This document shows positions 26,561 to 34,514 of a stretch of DNA of 64,000 bases, piece after piece. The position numbers and the translations under genes are program-made. The notes beneath the pieces are model-generated. The model saw nothing but the letters and a program-made list of their open reading frames with translations, was not told the origin of the DNA and made no database searches. Source of the stretch: Oligoflexus sp. (GTDB taxonomy: Bacteria > Bdellovibrionota_B > Oligoflexia > Oligoflexales > Oligoflexaceae); NCBI RefSeq assembly GCF_035712445.1, contig NZ_DASTAT010000014.1:1-64000 (forward strand). The letters run 5' to 3'. Position 1 is the first letter of the stretch, and the number at the start of each line of letters is the position of its first letter.

Positions 26561-26845
26561 ATGAATAAAAACAACGAGATAAAATCCAGGAAGCGAGCGC
26601 CTCGAAGAAAAGTTGAGGAGATCCTGGAAACCGCTGGGCCGGTCGCCACATTTGTCCGCATGCGAAGGAAAGAACTTGGCTATACGCAAGAACAGCTCGC
26701 CCGTCGCAGTGGATTGAGCACAAAATTCATTCGTGACCTCGAACTTGGCAAAGCCAGCGCGAAGATGGATAGTGTGAACAAGATTCTGGCTTTCTTTGGG
26801 CATGAACTGGCGCCACGGCCGATCCAGAAAGAGGATTGGACATGA
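26561..26845 (+). CDS. hipB: HipB-like antitoxin/repressor of a three-gene Hip module
   Basis: 94 residues. A basic N-terminal tail (KSRKRAPRRK) precedes an Xre-type helix-turn-helix (about 25-80: VRMRRKELGYTQEQLARRSG, then KFIRDLELGKASAKM). In HipBST systems HipB binds operators and represses the operon, while HipS supplies most of the neutralisation. The ATG at 26561 has GAGG five bases upstream; an in-frame ATG at 26540 would add seven residues. Its TGA overlaps the next ATG as ATGA. Three palindromes upstream are its likely targets. Confidence 0.9.
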   Translation: MNKNNEIKSRKRAPRRKVEEILETAGPVATFVRMRRKELGYTQEQLARRSGLSTKFIRDLELGKASAKMDSVNKILAFFGHELAPRPIQKEDWT

Positions 26846-27180
26846 CGCGACAGGCAAGAGTCTTCTTCAAAAATAAGTTTGCCGGCATCATTCAGGAAAC
26901 GGAAAGCGGCACGTATCTCTTCACTTATGATAAGTCTTACCAGCAGCAGCCCGGCGCTCAGGCCATCAGTCTCACCTTACCCTTGGACACTGAAGTCCAT
27001 GAGTCCAAATTCCTCTTTCCAATTTTTGACGGACTTATCCCGGAAGGGTGGTTGCTTGATCTCAGTACAAAGAACTGGAAATTAAACCCTAAAGACCGGA
27101 TGGGTTTGCTGCTGGCAGCATGTCGCGACTGTATCGGCGCTGTGCATGTTCAGCCGCTGTCTGATGAGGATCAGCCATGA
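26842..27180 (+). CDS. hipS: HipS-like protein (stand-alone HipA N-terminal subdomain)
   Basis: 112 residues that match only the N-terminal subdomain of HipA (VFFKNKFAGIIQE, FTYDKSYQQQPGAQAISLTLPL, FDGLIPEGWLLDL), ending where the kinase domain would begin. In described HipBST modules this small protein is the antitoxin that binds HipT. ATGA overlaps at both ends (with hipB and hipT) show a tightly coupled operon, and the order B-S-T agrees. No frameshift joins it to hipT: the downstream gene has its own start and an extra Cys/His N-terminus. Confidence 0.88.
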   Translation: MTRQARVFFKNKFAGIIQETESGTYLFTYDKSYQQQPGAQAISLTLPLDTEVHESKFLFPIFDGLIPEGWLLDLSTKNWKLNPKDRMGLLLAACRDCIGAVHVQPLSDEDQP

Positions 27181-28133
27181 ATCCTTATAAAAAATGCCTG
27201 GTGTGTTACCAGAGTTTGGTCGATCAACTCTACCATCCCCAATGTGCTCGAAAGCTATTCGGAAAAAAAGTTATACCTACTCTCGATCTTGACCAAAATG
27301 ATATCGACGAACTCGCTGGTGCCCTGATCAATAGGCGCCTGGCCATGACAGGCGTTCAGAGAAAACTGTCTTTGCAGCTGGAATCACTATCCACGCAAGC
27401 CACAGATCGGCTTACCCTTGTGGGATACCTTGGTGGGAGCCACATCCTCAAACCCCCGGCCCCAGAGTATCCTCATATGCCCGAGGTGGAACACCTGACG
27501 ATGCACCTGGCTGAAAAATGCGGGATCAAAACCGCGCCCCACGGGTTAATAATCATGAAAGACGGACAGCTCGCCTACATCACGAAGCGATTTGATCGTG
27601 AAGGGAAAAAGAAAATCGCAGTCGAGGATCTTTGTCAGCTCTCGGAAATGATGACTGAACACAAAGACAAAAGCACTGCGGAACGAGTCGGAAAAGTCAT
27701 AAGGCGTTATTCATCCAATCCCGGCGACGATGCCCTTCGCTACTTTGAAATTACAGTCTTTTCCTTTTTGACCGGCAACGCCGATATGCATATGAAAAAT
27801 TTTTCCATGATAACGGATAAACCCGACCGGGTGACCCTCTCGCCCGCTTATGATTTGCTCTCTACGCGTCTCTTGATCAGTGAAAAGGATGATCCCGAAG
27901 AACTTACGTTATCGGTCCAAGGAAAGAAGTCTTCAATGAAGAGATCCAACTTTATTTTTCTTGGGGAAAATCTCATGATCCCGGAGAAAGCGATCCTGGG
28001 TAGGCTTGAAGAATTTATCGAAAGCCAGGACGTTTTGATGGACGCCATTCGTCAAAGCATCCTTCCTGAACATATCAAACAGGAGTACCAGCGTTTGATC
28101 AGTATTCGGTTCAGTAGAATCAAGGATTCCTGA
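27177..28133 (+). CDS. hipT: HipT-like serine/threonine kinase toxin
   Basis: 318 residues: the kinase part of HipA without its N-terminal subdomain. Kinase motifs: Gly-rich loop segment AMTGVQRKLSLQL (56-68), ATP-site Lys in SHILKPP, catalytic loop GNADMHMKNFSM and metal-binding AYDLLST. The N-terminus has C7-x2-C10 ... H20-x2-C23 (CLVCYQ, YHPQCARK), a likely zinc knuckle. Characterised HipT phosphorylates tryptophanyl-tRNA synthetase; the target here is unknown. From memory, characterised HipT has the autophosphorylated SIS motif where this protein has AMT. The gene is AT-richer than its neighbours, which fits transfer. Confidence 0.88.
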   Translation: MNPYKKCLVCYQSLVDQLYHPQCARKLFGKKVIPTLDLDQNDIDELAGALINRRLAMTGVQRKLSLQLESLSTQATDRLTLVGYLGGSHILKPPAPEYPHMPEVEHLTMHLAEKCGIKTAPHGLIIMKDGQLAYITKRFDREGKKKIAVEDLCQLSEMMTEHKDKSTAERVGKVIRRYSSNPGDDALRYFEITVFSFLTGNADMHMKNFSMITDKPDRVTLSPAYDLLSTRLLISEKDDPEELTLSVQGKKSSMKRSNFIFLGENLMIPEKAILGRLEEFIESQDVLMDAIRQSILPEHIKQEYQRLISIRFSRIKDS

Positions 28134-28136
28134 ATC

Positions 28137-28184
28137 CAGGGCAAAAGCAAAGCGAGCGACAGAGGTAGCCGTAGTTTTGCCCTG
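28137..28184. repeat. Perfect 10-bp inverted repeat closing the Hip module
   Basis: CAGGGCAAAA (28137-28146) and TTTTGCCCTG (28175-28184) enclose a 28-base loop. It starts 3 bp after the hipT stop and ends 18 bp before the end of the convergent BCCP gene. It may be a two-way terminator, although no T-run follows, or the trace of an insertion boundary. Confidence 0.5.
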
Positions 28185-28202
28185 ATATCGAACTGTCTTC
28201 GG

Positions 28203-28757
28203 TCAGGACCCGATCTGCACAAGCACCTGGCCGACCACGACCTGGGCGCCAGCAGCGATTTGAACGTCCTTCACTGTACCTGAACTGCGCGCGAAAATTT
28301 TATTCTCCATCTTCATCGCCTCGATCACAAGGACCTCGTGACCGCGTTCAATCACCTGACCGGGCTCGACATGAACTTTCAGCACCTTGCCCACCATCGG
28401 CGAGCGGATGACTTCACCCGCGGCGCCGGCGCCGGCCTTGCGACCGTTGAGGCCGGGCACCTGGATGCCGACTTCGCCTTGGAGAATACGGGCGAAGCCT
28501 TCGGAGCCGCCGACGTATTCCAAAAGGATCTCGGTGAAAAGATCACCGGGAAAACGCTGGCTCTTCACCGCGCGATATTTCAAGGGGACTTCCGGATGCT
28601 TCGCGGACTCGCGCACGAAAAGTGTGCGAAGACCGGGTTCCCAGCATATTTCCATGGACTCTGTGCCGACCTGCGCGGGACTCCAGACGCCGGGAGTAAT
28701 GGCGTCAGGTAAAGTGACTTCCGTGCCGGCGCTTTCCGTTTTACTGCTCCATTTCAT
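28203..28757 (-). CDS. Biotin carboxyl carrier protein of an acyl-CoA carboxylase
   Basis: 184 residues. The C-terminal biotinyl domain (about 110-183) has the biotin-accepting Lys in EAMKMEN. The N-terminal 100 residues resemble the linker/BT-type part that joins carrier and carboxylase domains in PccA/MccA alpha subunits. It is the third gene of a leftward set (carboxyltransferase, biotin carboxylase, BCCP) that together make the two half-reactions of acyl-CoA carboxylation. GGAAGG precedes the ATG and 14 bp separate it from the carboxylase gene. Confidence 0.92.
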   Translation of the reverse strand: MKWSSKTESAGTEVTLPDAITPGVWSPAQVGTESMEICWEPGLRTLFVRESAKHPEVPLKYRAVKSQRFPGDLFTEILLEYVGGSEGFARILQGEVGIQVPGLNGRKAGAGAAGEVIRSPMVGKVLKVHVEPGQVIERGHEVLVIEAMKMENKIFARSSGTVKDVQIAAGAQVVVGQVLVQIGS

Positions 28758-28771
28758 AGGACTTCCTTCCT

Positions 28772-30280
28772 TTAATGCCGACAGGATTCATGGCGCGCTC
28801 GCAGCTGCCACTGCGAAGGCAGCGATACAGCGTTTCCAGAGCGACCGTCGGCTTTCACCTGGGCCTGGAAGGCTGTAAAGAGCCGACTGTATTTTTCATC
28901 AGCCGGACCGCCTTTCAACGCCGTATCAATTTCCTTCTGATGCAAAGCCAGGAATCCAGTATCAAACTCACCGGAAACAAAGGCCGGATGCTTCAGCACC
29001 ACCTCATGGAATTTCGCAGTGGTCGGAACGCCATCGCATTCGAATTCAGACAGCGCCCGCAGCATACGCTGAATCGCTTCATCACGATCGGCACCGAAGC
29101 TGATGAACTTCGCCACCATCGAATCATAATCCGAAGGAATCGTATAACCCGCATAAATATGCGTATCGACCCGCATCCCGGGACCGGCCGGCAGATGCAG
29201 ATGCGTGATCTGCCCTGGATTCGGCATGAAGTCCTGGGCGGGATCCTCGGCATTGATCCGCGTTTCAATCGACCAGCCGCGGATTTTAATATCCTCCTGG
29301 CTCAGACGGAGTTTGCCGGTCGCGGCCACGCGGATCTGCTCCTGAATCAAGTCCACGCCCGTGATCATCTCGGTCACGGGATGCTCGACCTGGATGCGCG
29401 TATTCATTTCCATGAAGTAGGCGCGATCAGGGGATTCACAGATGAATTCCACCGTACCGACGCCTTCATAATCCGCTGCCAGAGCCGCACGCACAGCGAT
29501 TTCACCCAGCTGCTGGCGCTGCTCATCATTCAGAAAACGACTCGGCGCTTCCTCGATCAGCTTCTGATGGCGTCTTTGCACCGAACAATCGCGCTCGAAA
29601 AGATGCACACCCGTTTTTCCATCACAGAGCACCTGGATTTCAATGTGCCGCGGATTGCTCACATAGCGTTCCGCAAACACAGTATCATCCCCAAAATAGG
29701 ATATCGCTTCGCGCTTGCAGGCCTCGAAGGAATCTTTCAGTTCCTCGTCCTTCCGCACGATGCGCATCCCGCGACCACCACCTCCCGCAGCGGCCTTCAG
29801 AATAATGGGATAGCCGATCTTTTTCACCAGCTCCCGCAGCTCGTCCACGGAGGCCAAGGCACCATCACTCCCCGGCACGCAGGGCACGTTATGCTTTTTC
29901 ATGATCGCCTTGGCTTGAACCTTATCGCCCATGAGATGCATCGCATGATCGGACGGACCGATGAACTTCACGCCCATCTTCGTAACAGCCGCACAGAACG
30001 CGGCATTCTCGGATAGAAATCCATAACCCGGATGCACGGCATCGGCGCCGGTCAGCCGAATCGCCTCCAGGATGGCCTCGACATTCAGATAGGTATCCTT
30101 CGAGGCGCGACCGGGCAGACGAACGGCTTCATTCGCATATTTGCGGTGCAGACTGCCGGCATCCGCATCCGAATAAATAGCAACGCTGGGAATTTCCAGA
30201 TCGCGGAGCGTCCGCATGATGCGCAGCGCAATTTCCCCGCGATTGGCAACCAGGACTTTGTTAAAAAGAGGCTTTTTCAT
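28772..30280 (-). CDS. Biotin carboxylase subunit of acyl-CoA carboxylase
   Basis: 502 residues: the ATP-grasp enzyme that carboxylates biotin with bicarbonate and ATP. Family motifs: KVLVANRGEIALRIMR at the start, KAAAGGGGRGMR (ATP loop), ERDCSVQRRHQK, EMNTRIQVEHPVTE and RINAEDP. The length fits AccC/PccA carboxylase domains plus about 40 extra C-terminal residues. It follows the carboxyltransferase gene by 12 bp and precedes the separate BCCP. Propionyl- or methylcrotonyl-CoA carboxylase usually carry these domains fused, so this is a split form. A role in fatty-acid synthesis cannot be excluded. Confidence 0.95.
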   Translation of the reverse strand: MKKPLFNKVLVANRGEIALRIMRTLRDLEIPSVAIYSDADAGSLHRKYANEAVRLPGRASKDTYLNVEAILEAIRLTGADAVHPGYGFLSENAAFCAAVTKMGVKFIGPSDHAMHLMGDKVQAKAIMKKHNVPCVPGSDGALASVDELRELVKKIGYPIILKAAAGGGGRGMRIVRKDEELKDSFEACKREAISYFGDDTVFAERYVSNPRHIEIQVLCDGKTGVHLFERDCSVQRRHQKLIEEAPSRFLNDEQRQQLGEIAVRAALAADYEGVGTVEFICESPDRAYFMEMNTRIQVEHPVTEMITGVDLIQEQIRVAATGKLRLSQEDIKIRGWSIETRINAEDPAQDFMPNPGQITHLHLPAGPGMRVDTHIYAGYTIPSDYDSMVAKFISFGADRDEAIQRMLRALSEFECDGVPTTAKFHEVVLKHPAFVSGEFDTGFLALHQKEIDTALKGGPADEKYSRLFTAFQAQVKADGRSGNAVSLPSQWQLRARHESCRH

Positions 30281-30292
30281 CGCGTTTTTCTC

Positions 30293-31879
30293 TTAAAGAG
30301 GGATATTGCCATGCTTGCGCTTGGGCGTTTCAACCCGCTTGTTCATGCTCGCTTTCAGGCCATCCAGAAGATAGCGCCGGGTTTCCTCGGGAAAGATCAC
30401 GCAATCAATATACGCGCGATCCGCAGCCTCATAAGGCGTCGCGAACTTCGCCGAATAGGAATCCACCAGCTGCTTTCTCGTTTCATTCGGATTCGCCGCG
30501 CTCACGATTTCGTTGCGGAAGATGATGTTACACGCACCCTCAGGACCCATCACCGCGATCTCTGCCTGCGGCCATGCGAGGTTCAGATCCGCACCGATGT
30601 GCTTGGAGTTCATCACATCATAGGCGCCGCCATAGGCCTTGCGGGTAATTACAGTGAGGCGCGGAACCGTCGCTTCACTGAAGGCATAAAGAAGTTTCGC
30701 GCCATGGCGAATGATGCCGCCTTTTTCCTGATCGGTTCCCGGCAGAAAGCCGGGCACATCGACAAAGGTCAGAAGCGGGATATTGAAGGCATCGCAGAAA
30801 CGCACAAAACGCGCGCCCTTCACCGAGGCATCTATATCCAAACAGCCGGCCAGATGATTGGGATTATTCGCAACGATCCCCACCGCGTGACCGCCGAGGC
30901 GACCAAAGCCGATCAGCATGTTGGCAGCATACTCTTCGCGAAGTTCAAAGAAACTGTCCGGATCCAGAACCGTCCGCACCACTTCACGCATATCATAAGG
31001 CTGGTTCGGGTTATCCGGCATGATATCGCGCAGCTTTTTCTGAGCATCCGCGATGCGGCGCTGGGTATTCGGATCCTGATCCAGAGCCTGGAACGGCGCC
31101 GTATCGAGGTTATTGGAAGGCATATAGCTCAGCATTTTCCGAAGCGCGAGCAGGGCATCGCCTTCGGAAGCCGAACGAAGATCCGCGACGCCGCTGGTCG
31201 CGGTATGGGTCTGGCTGCCGCCGAGTTCTTCGAAGGTCACCTCCTCACCCGTCACGGTCTTGATGACTTCAGGGCCGGTGATAAACATGTGGCTCGTCTG
31301 ATCGACCATCAAGGTAAAGTCGGTAATGGCCGGTGAATAAACCGCCCCACCCGCACAGGGGCCCATAATCAAAGAAAGCTGCGGCACCACGCCCGACGCC
31401 TGCACGTTCCGATAAAAAATATCCGCATAGCCGCCGAGGCTCGCCACGCCTTCCTGAATCCGCGCGCCACCGGAATCGTTCAGCCCTATCACCGGCGCTC
31501 CGTTCCGCACGGCCATATCCATGACCTTACAGATCTTCTTCGCGAACGCTGCGCTCAGACTGCCGCCGAAGACGGTAAAATCCTGGGAGAAGATATAAAC
31601 GAGACGCCCTTCCACCGTTCCAAAGCCGGTGATGACGCCATCCCCTAGAATGCGTTTCTGCTCCATGCCGAAGTCCTGGCAATCATGCGTGACGAAGGCA
31701 TCGAGTTCGGTGAAGGAACCGGGATCGAGCAGCTGATGAATGCGCTCGCGTGCTGTCATCTTGCCTTTTTTATGCTGGGCTTTGATGCGATCCTCGCCGC
31801 CGCCTTGGGCTGCTTCAGAACGCAAGGCGTTGAGCCGATCAAAGGCCTCTTGCCTTTTCGTTGGGGGTGTATCGAGCAT
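30293..31879 (-). CDS. Acyl-CoA (propionyl-CoA type) carboxylase, carboxyltransferase subunit
   Basis: 528 residues with the two crotonase-like halves of PccB-type carboxyltransferases. Motifs: [22 protein letters not shown] (oxyanion region of half one), [22 protein letters not shown] and [13 protein letters not shown] (half two). PccB resemblance suggests propionyl-CoA as substrate, giving methylmalonyl-CoA, but other short acyl-CoAs are possible. The ATG at 31879 with AGGA upstream is chosen. It starts 11 bp after a lipoprotein gene and leads the carboxylase operon. Confidence 0.94.
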   Translation of the reverse strand: MLDTPPTKRQEAFDRLNALRSEAAQGGGEDRIKAQHKKGKMTARERIHQLLDPGSFTELDAFVTHDCQDFGMEQKRILGDGVITGFGTVEGRLVYIFSQDFTVFGGSLSAAFAKKICKVMDMAVRNGAPVIGLNDSGGARIQEGVASLGGYADIFYRNVQASGVVPQLSLIMGPCAGGAVYSPAITDFTLMVDQTSHMFITGPEVIKTVTGEEVTFEELGGSQTHTATSGVADLRSASEGDALLALRKMLSYMPSNNLDTAPFQALDQDPNTQRRIADAQKKLRDIMPDNPNQPYDMREVVRTVLDPDSFFELREEYAANMLIGFGRLGGHAVGIVANNPNHLAGCLDIDASVKGARFVRFCDAFNIPLLTFVDVPGFLPGTDQEKGGIIRHGAKLLYAFSEATVPRLTVITRKAYGGAYDVMNSKHIGADLNLAWPQAEIAVMGPEGACNIIFRNEIVSAANPNETRKQLVDSYSAKFATPYEAADRAYIDCVIFPEETRRYLLDGLKASMNKRVETPKRKHGNIPL

Positions 31880-31890
31880 CTGTTTATCCT

Positions 31891-32634
31891 TCAATTGGTT
31901 TGCCGACCTGGGAATTCGAGCCAAAGATCGGGTATGAACAGGTTGCGATAGAAATCTTCCAGATCAGGCAGCGTGTCCTGCGCTTCCTTTTCCTTCGGCA
32001 GACGGGATTCTGTCTCACGACCACCGATCCAAATCAATTCACCGTTATTGGTGTCGATCAGAAGAAGAGCAATCCTGGCCCGACGGAAATTGAAGAGCAG
32101 CCCACGATCATTGAGCGTGCCCTTATCCGCTTCGATGACAAGAGGCAAAAGAAGAGCATCCGATTGCGATGCGCTGCGGCTGAAATTGGTGAGCCAGGCG
32201 CGCCAGTCAGGACGCGGAGCAATCACCTCGCGATAATAGCTTGCGGGATGCTGACATGACTCGCAGGCCTGACCGGGACGGAACCACAGCTCGTCGATTT
32301 TTGTGAGGAGATCCGGCTGCTGACTCTGTTCCAGAAGTTTGAGCACCACACGCGGGCTGATGCCGCGCATGTAAGGCTGGCCATCAAATCCCTGCAGGAC
32401 GTACTGATCAAATTTTTCACAAAGGGCTTTCAGATCTTCGGGGGAAGCCTTGAGCTCCGGCTGATTGACGAAGCGCGCGCCCTGCGGCCAGGCTCGACAG
32501 GGAACCACGGCGATCCTTGCGGGAATGCGGGCGAGTTGTTCGGCCTGTACGCCGTAGTCGCCCTTTTCAGGGGTCACGCATTGCGTCTGAAACAAAGTAA
32601 GGAACAGGAAGATTAAAGCGAGGCAGCGTCTCAA
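31891..32634 (-). CDS. Putative lipoprotein of unknown function
   Basis: 247 residues from the TTG at 32634, which has AAAGGA eight bases upstream and gives a compact signal [19 protein letters not shown]; the frame is also open to TTG 32691. The mature protein contains [12 protein letters not shown] and a pair CESC, and ends with [11 protein letters not shown]. It resembles secreted proteins that assemble from several subunits, but no family was recognised. It precedes the carboxylase genes by 11 bp, though functional linkage is doubtful. Confidence 0.65.
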   Translation of the reverse strand: MRRCLALIFLFLTLFQTQCVTPEKGDYGVQAEQLARIPARIAVVPCRAWPQGARFVNQPELKASPEDLKALCEKFDQYVLQGFDGQPYMRGISPRVVLKLLEQSQQPDLLTKIDELWFRPGQACESCQHPASYYREVIAPRPDWRAWLTNFSRSASQSDALLLPLVIEADKGTLNDRGLLFNFRRARIALLLIDTNNGELIWIGGRETESRLPKEKEAQDTLPDLEDFYRNLFIPDLWLEFPGRQTN

Positions 32635-32766
32635 AGCATGTTTCCTTTCGCGCGTGATCCTCTTTTGACTTGTCTTCACAAGGTTTATCAAAAGCCAGGA
32701 CCGGGATCCAGCGAAAGAACGGTTTCGGTGCCATGTCCAAGGAATCAGAGGCTGCGTTGCCAGCTC

Positions 32767-33471
32767 TCAGCCCGAGCTCTGATCACGCAGGCGAGTCAGC
32801 TCGTCGTCGGGGTTATGGCTGTGACGGCAGATCCATTGATCGAGAAGACGCTTTTGCGCCGCGGCATCCAGCAAATATTTTTCGGCGGGAAGTTCCACGC
32901 GGCAACGCTCCGTGAGAGTGTGCAGACTCAGAGCCGCGGAGACCGAAATGTTGAAGCTTTCGACCATCCCATACATCGGGATGGTGAAACGATAATCCAC
33001 CTGGTCCTGCCAGGCCTTATGCAGGCCTTCGCGTTCATTGCCGAAGACCACGGCCAAAGGCGCGTCCAGGGGAAGCGCTTGGAGCGGCATGGTCGTGCCA
33101 CCAGGAGGGTAAGCCGCAGCGATCTTGAAGCCCTTCGCCCGCAGGCCCTGGATGTAAAGATCGAGGTCTGTGAAGCGCCGCACTTCGAGCCACTGATCGG
33201 CGCCGCGACTCACGGTCGAAATCTTGCCAAATTTCTGGTAGAGATTGACCTGGTCACAGCACAGCACACCAAAGGCTTCGGCGGAGCGTAGGCAGGCACC
33301 GACATTGTGCGGATCAAAAACATCCTGCAAAACAAGGCGCAGATGCCGCGTGCGCTGACTCGCGACCTGCTGCATGCGCTCGCGACGAACGGGACTGAGC
33401 CTGGGACTCAGGAGCTCCCAGGCGTCAGAAGGATAGTGTGCTTCATCAAAGTTGTTGCGCCAAACACTCAT
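32767..33471 (-). CDS. TrmH-family (SPOUT) RNA 2'-O-methyltransferase
   Basis: 234 residues. The trefoil-knot motifs of SpoU/TrmH enzymes are present: DPHNVGACLRSAEAFGV, VVFGNEREGLHKA and IPMYGMVESFNISVSAAL. The short leader and C-terminal basic extension (EKYLLDAAAQKRLLDQW) match TrmH, which methylates G18 of tRNA, better than rRNA enzymes. The start overlaps the stop of the coiled-coil gene as ATGA. No SAM-binding residue is missing by eye. Confidence 0.93.
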   Translation of the reverse strand: MSVWRNNFDEAHYPSDAWELLSPRLSPVRRERMQQVASQRTRHLRLVLQDVFDPHNVGACLRSAEAFGVLCCDQVNLYQKFGKISTVSRGADQWLEVRRFTDLDLYIQGLRAKGFKIAAAYPPGGTTMPLQALPLDAPLAVVFGNEREGLHKAWQDQVDYRFTIPMYGMVESFNISVSAALSLHTLTERCRVELPAEKYLLDAAAQKRLLDQWICRHSHNPDDELTRLRDQSSG

Positions 33472-34379
33472 GGTTGGGTGGCAGTTTCCGCTGTACGCAC
33501 CGGCGCTGCTATTGAATTGTGATCGGCCGCAGCCGCCACAGCCGCTGCTTCCGCTGCTGCTGCTTCAGCCCTTGTTTCAATCACAAGACTCGCCCCGATT
33601 TTTTCCAGGGCCTCACCGACCAGGCGACCGATGCTTTGGGTTTGCAGTTCGGCATCCAAAGGCTTTTGAAGGATATGACCCGCGAAATAACGCAGAGCCG
33701 TTTCCCAGTTCTTATTGCGTTCCTCGGCCAGCTCACGCAGTCCGCGCATGCTGCCGTAGAGCTGCTCCAGGCGCATGACTTTCTGTTTGTAACGCAGAAG
33801 TTCTTCCGGCTTCACGCGCGGAGTTTCGTCTTTGGCCCGAGCCAACTGCGCTTCGAGCTGCTGCTTTTCCTTGCGCACCTGCTGCGTCTGCTGATTGGCT
33901 TCACGAACCTGCTGCCGCAGAATCTCCATGGCCTGACGCGATTTCTCATCACCTTCTTTTTGCAGGCGGGCGTTTTCATCCTGCACCATTTTCTTTTCAC
34001 GAATGGCTTCGGCAAGCTGCTGGGTCAGGACCTGCACCTGCTCGTCCAAATGCTCGCGCTGCAGAAGGAAACGCTTCTGCCCATCTTCGCGCTCGGACTT
34101 CAGCTTGTTCCATTCCATCGTGCGATCCGAAAGCTTCTGTTTCAGATCATCCACCTGTTTGTCAGACTGGGCTGACTGTTGCCGATATTTGTCGGCGTTG
34201 TCCTGAGCATTGCGGAGCCCCTGCTCCAGCTGCTTGTTCTGCTTGCTCACCGCTTCCAGGCGACTTGATGCATCCGCGAGCACGGCCTGGCTTTGCGCCA
34301 GACGATTGCGGCTGAAAAAGGCGAAGCCCAGACAGGCGAAAGCAAAGATCAGTGCAAGGGTCAAAGGAAGTTCTGTCAT
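33468..34379 (-). CDS. Membrane-anchored coiled-coil protein of unknown function
   Basis: 303 residues. One N-terminal transmembrane helix (LTLALIFAFACLGFAFF, no cleavage site) is followed by about 180 residues of almost pure coiled coil rich in Q, E, K and R, then a small helical domain (about 190-270) and an Ala-rich tail. Topology should be N-in with the coil facing the cytoplasm or periplasm. It resembles RmuC/LapB-like scaffolds only in general form. It is translationally coupled to the methyltransferase. Confidence 0.7.
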   Translation of the reverse strand: MTELPLTLALIFAFACLGFAFFSRNRLAQSQAVLADASSRLEAVSKQNKQLEQGLRNAQDNADKYRQQSAQSDKQVDDLKQKLSDRTMEWNKLKSEREDGQKRFLLQREHLDEQVQVLTQQLAEAIREKKMVQDENARLQKEGDEKSRQAMEILRQQVREANQQTQQVRKEKQQLEAQLARAKDETPRVKPEELLRYKQKVMRLEQLYGSMRGLRELAEERNKNWETALRYFAGHILQKPLDAELQTQSIGRLVGEALEKIGASLVIETRAEAAAAEAAAVAAAADHNSIAAPVRTAETATQP

Positions 34380-34514
34380 TACTGATTAACCTCATATATC
34401 GACAAAATAATCTCCAGCTTTACGTAATTTGAGCTGGAAACACAAGCGATGCTTGCTTCTTTGACCTGTCAGGGCCAGGGCCCCGAGACTCCGAGGCTTC
34501 AGTGCCGGCTGGTC

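Noticed and set aside
34443..34455. CAAGCGATGCTTG short palindrome after the NtrX-like gene
   Set aside because: Stem of 5 bp with a 3-base loop and no run of T on the minus strand; too weak to call a terminator.
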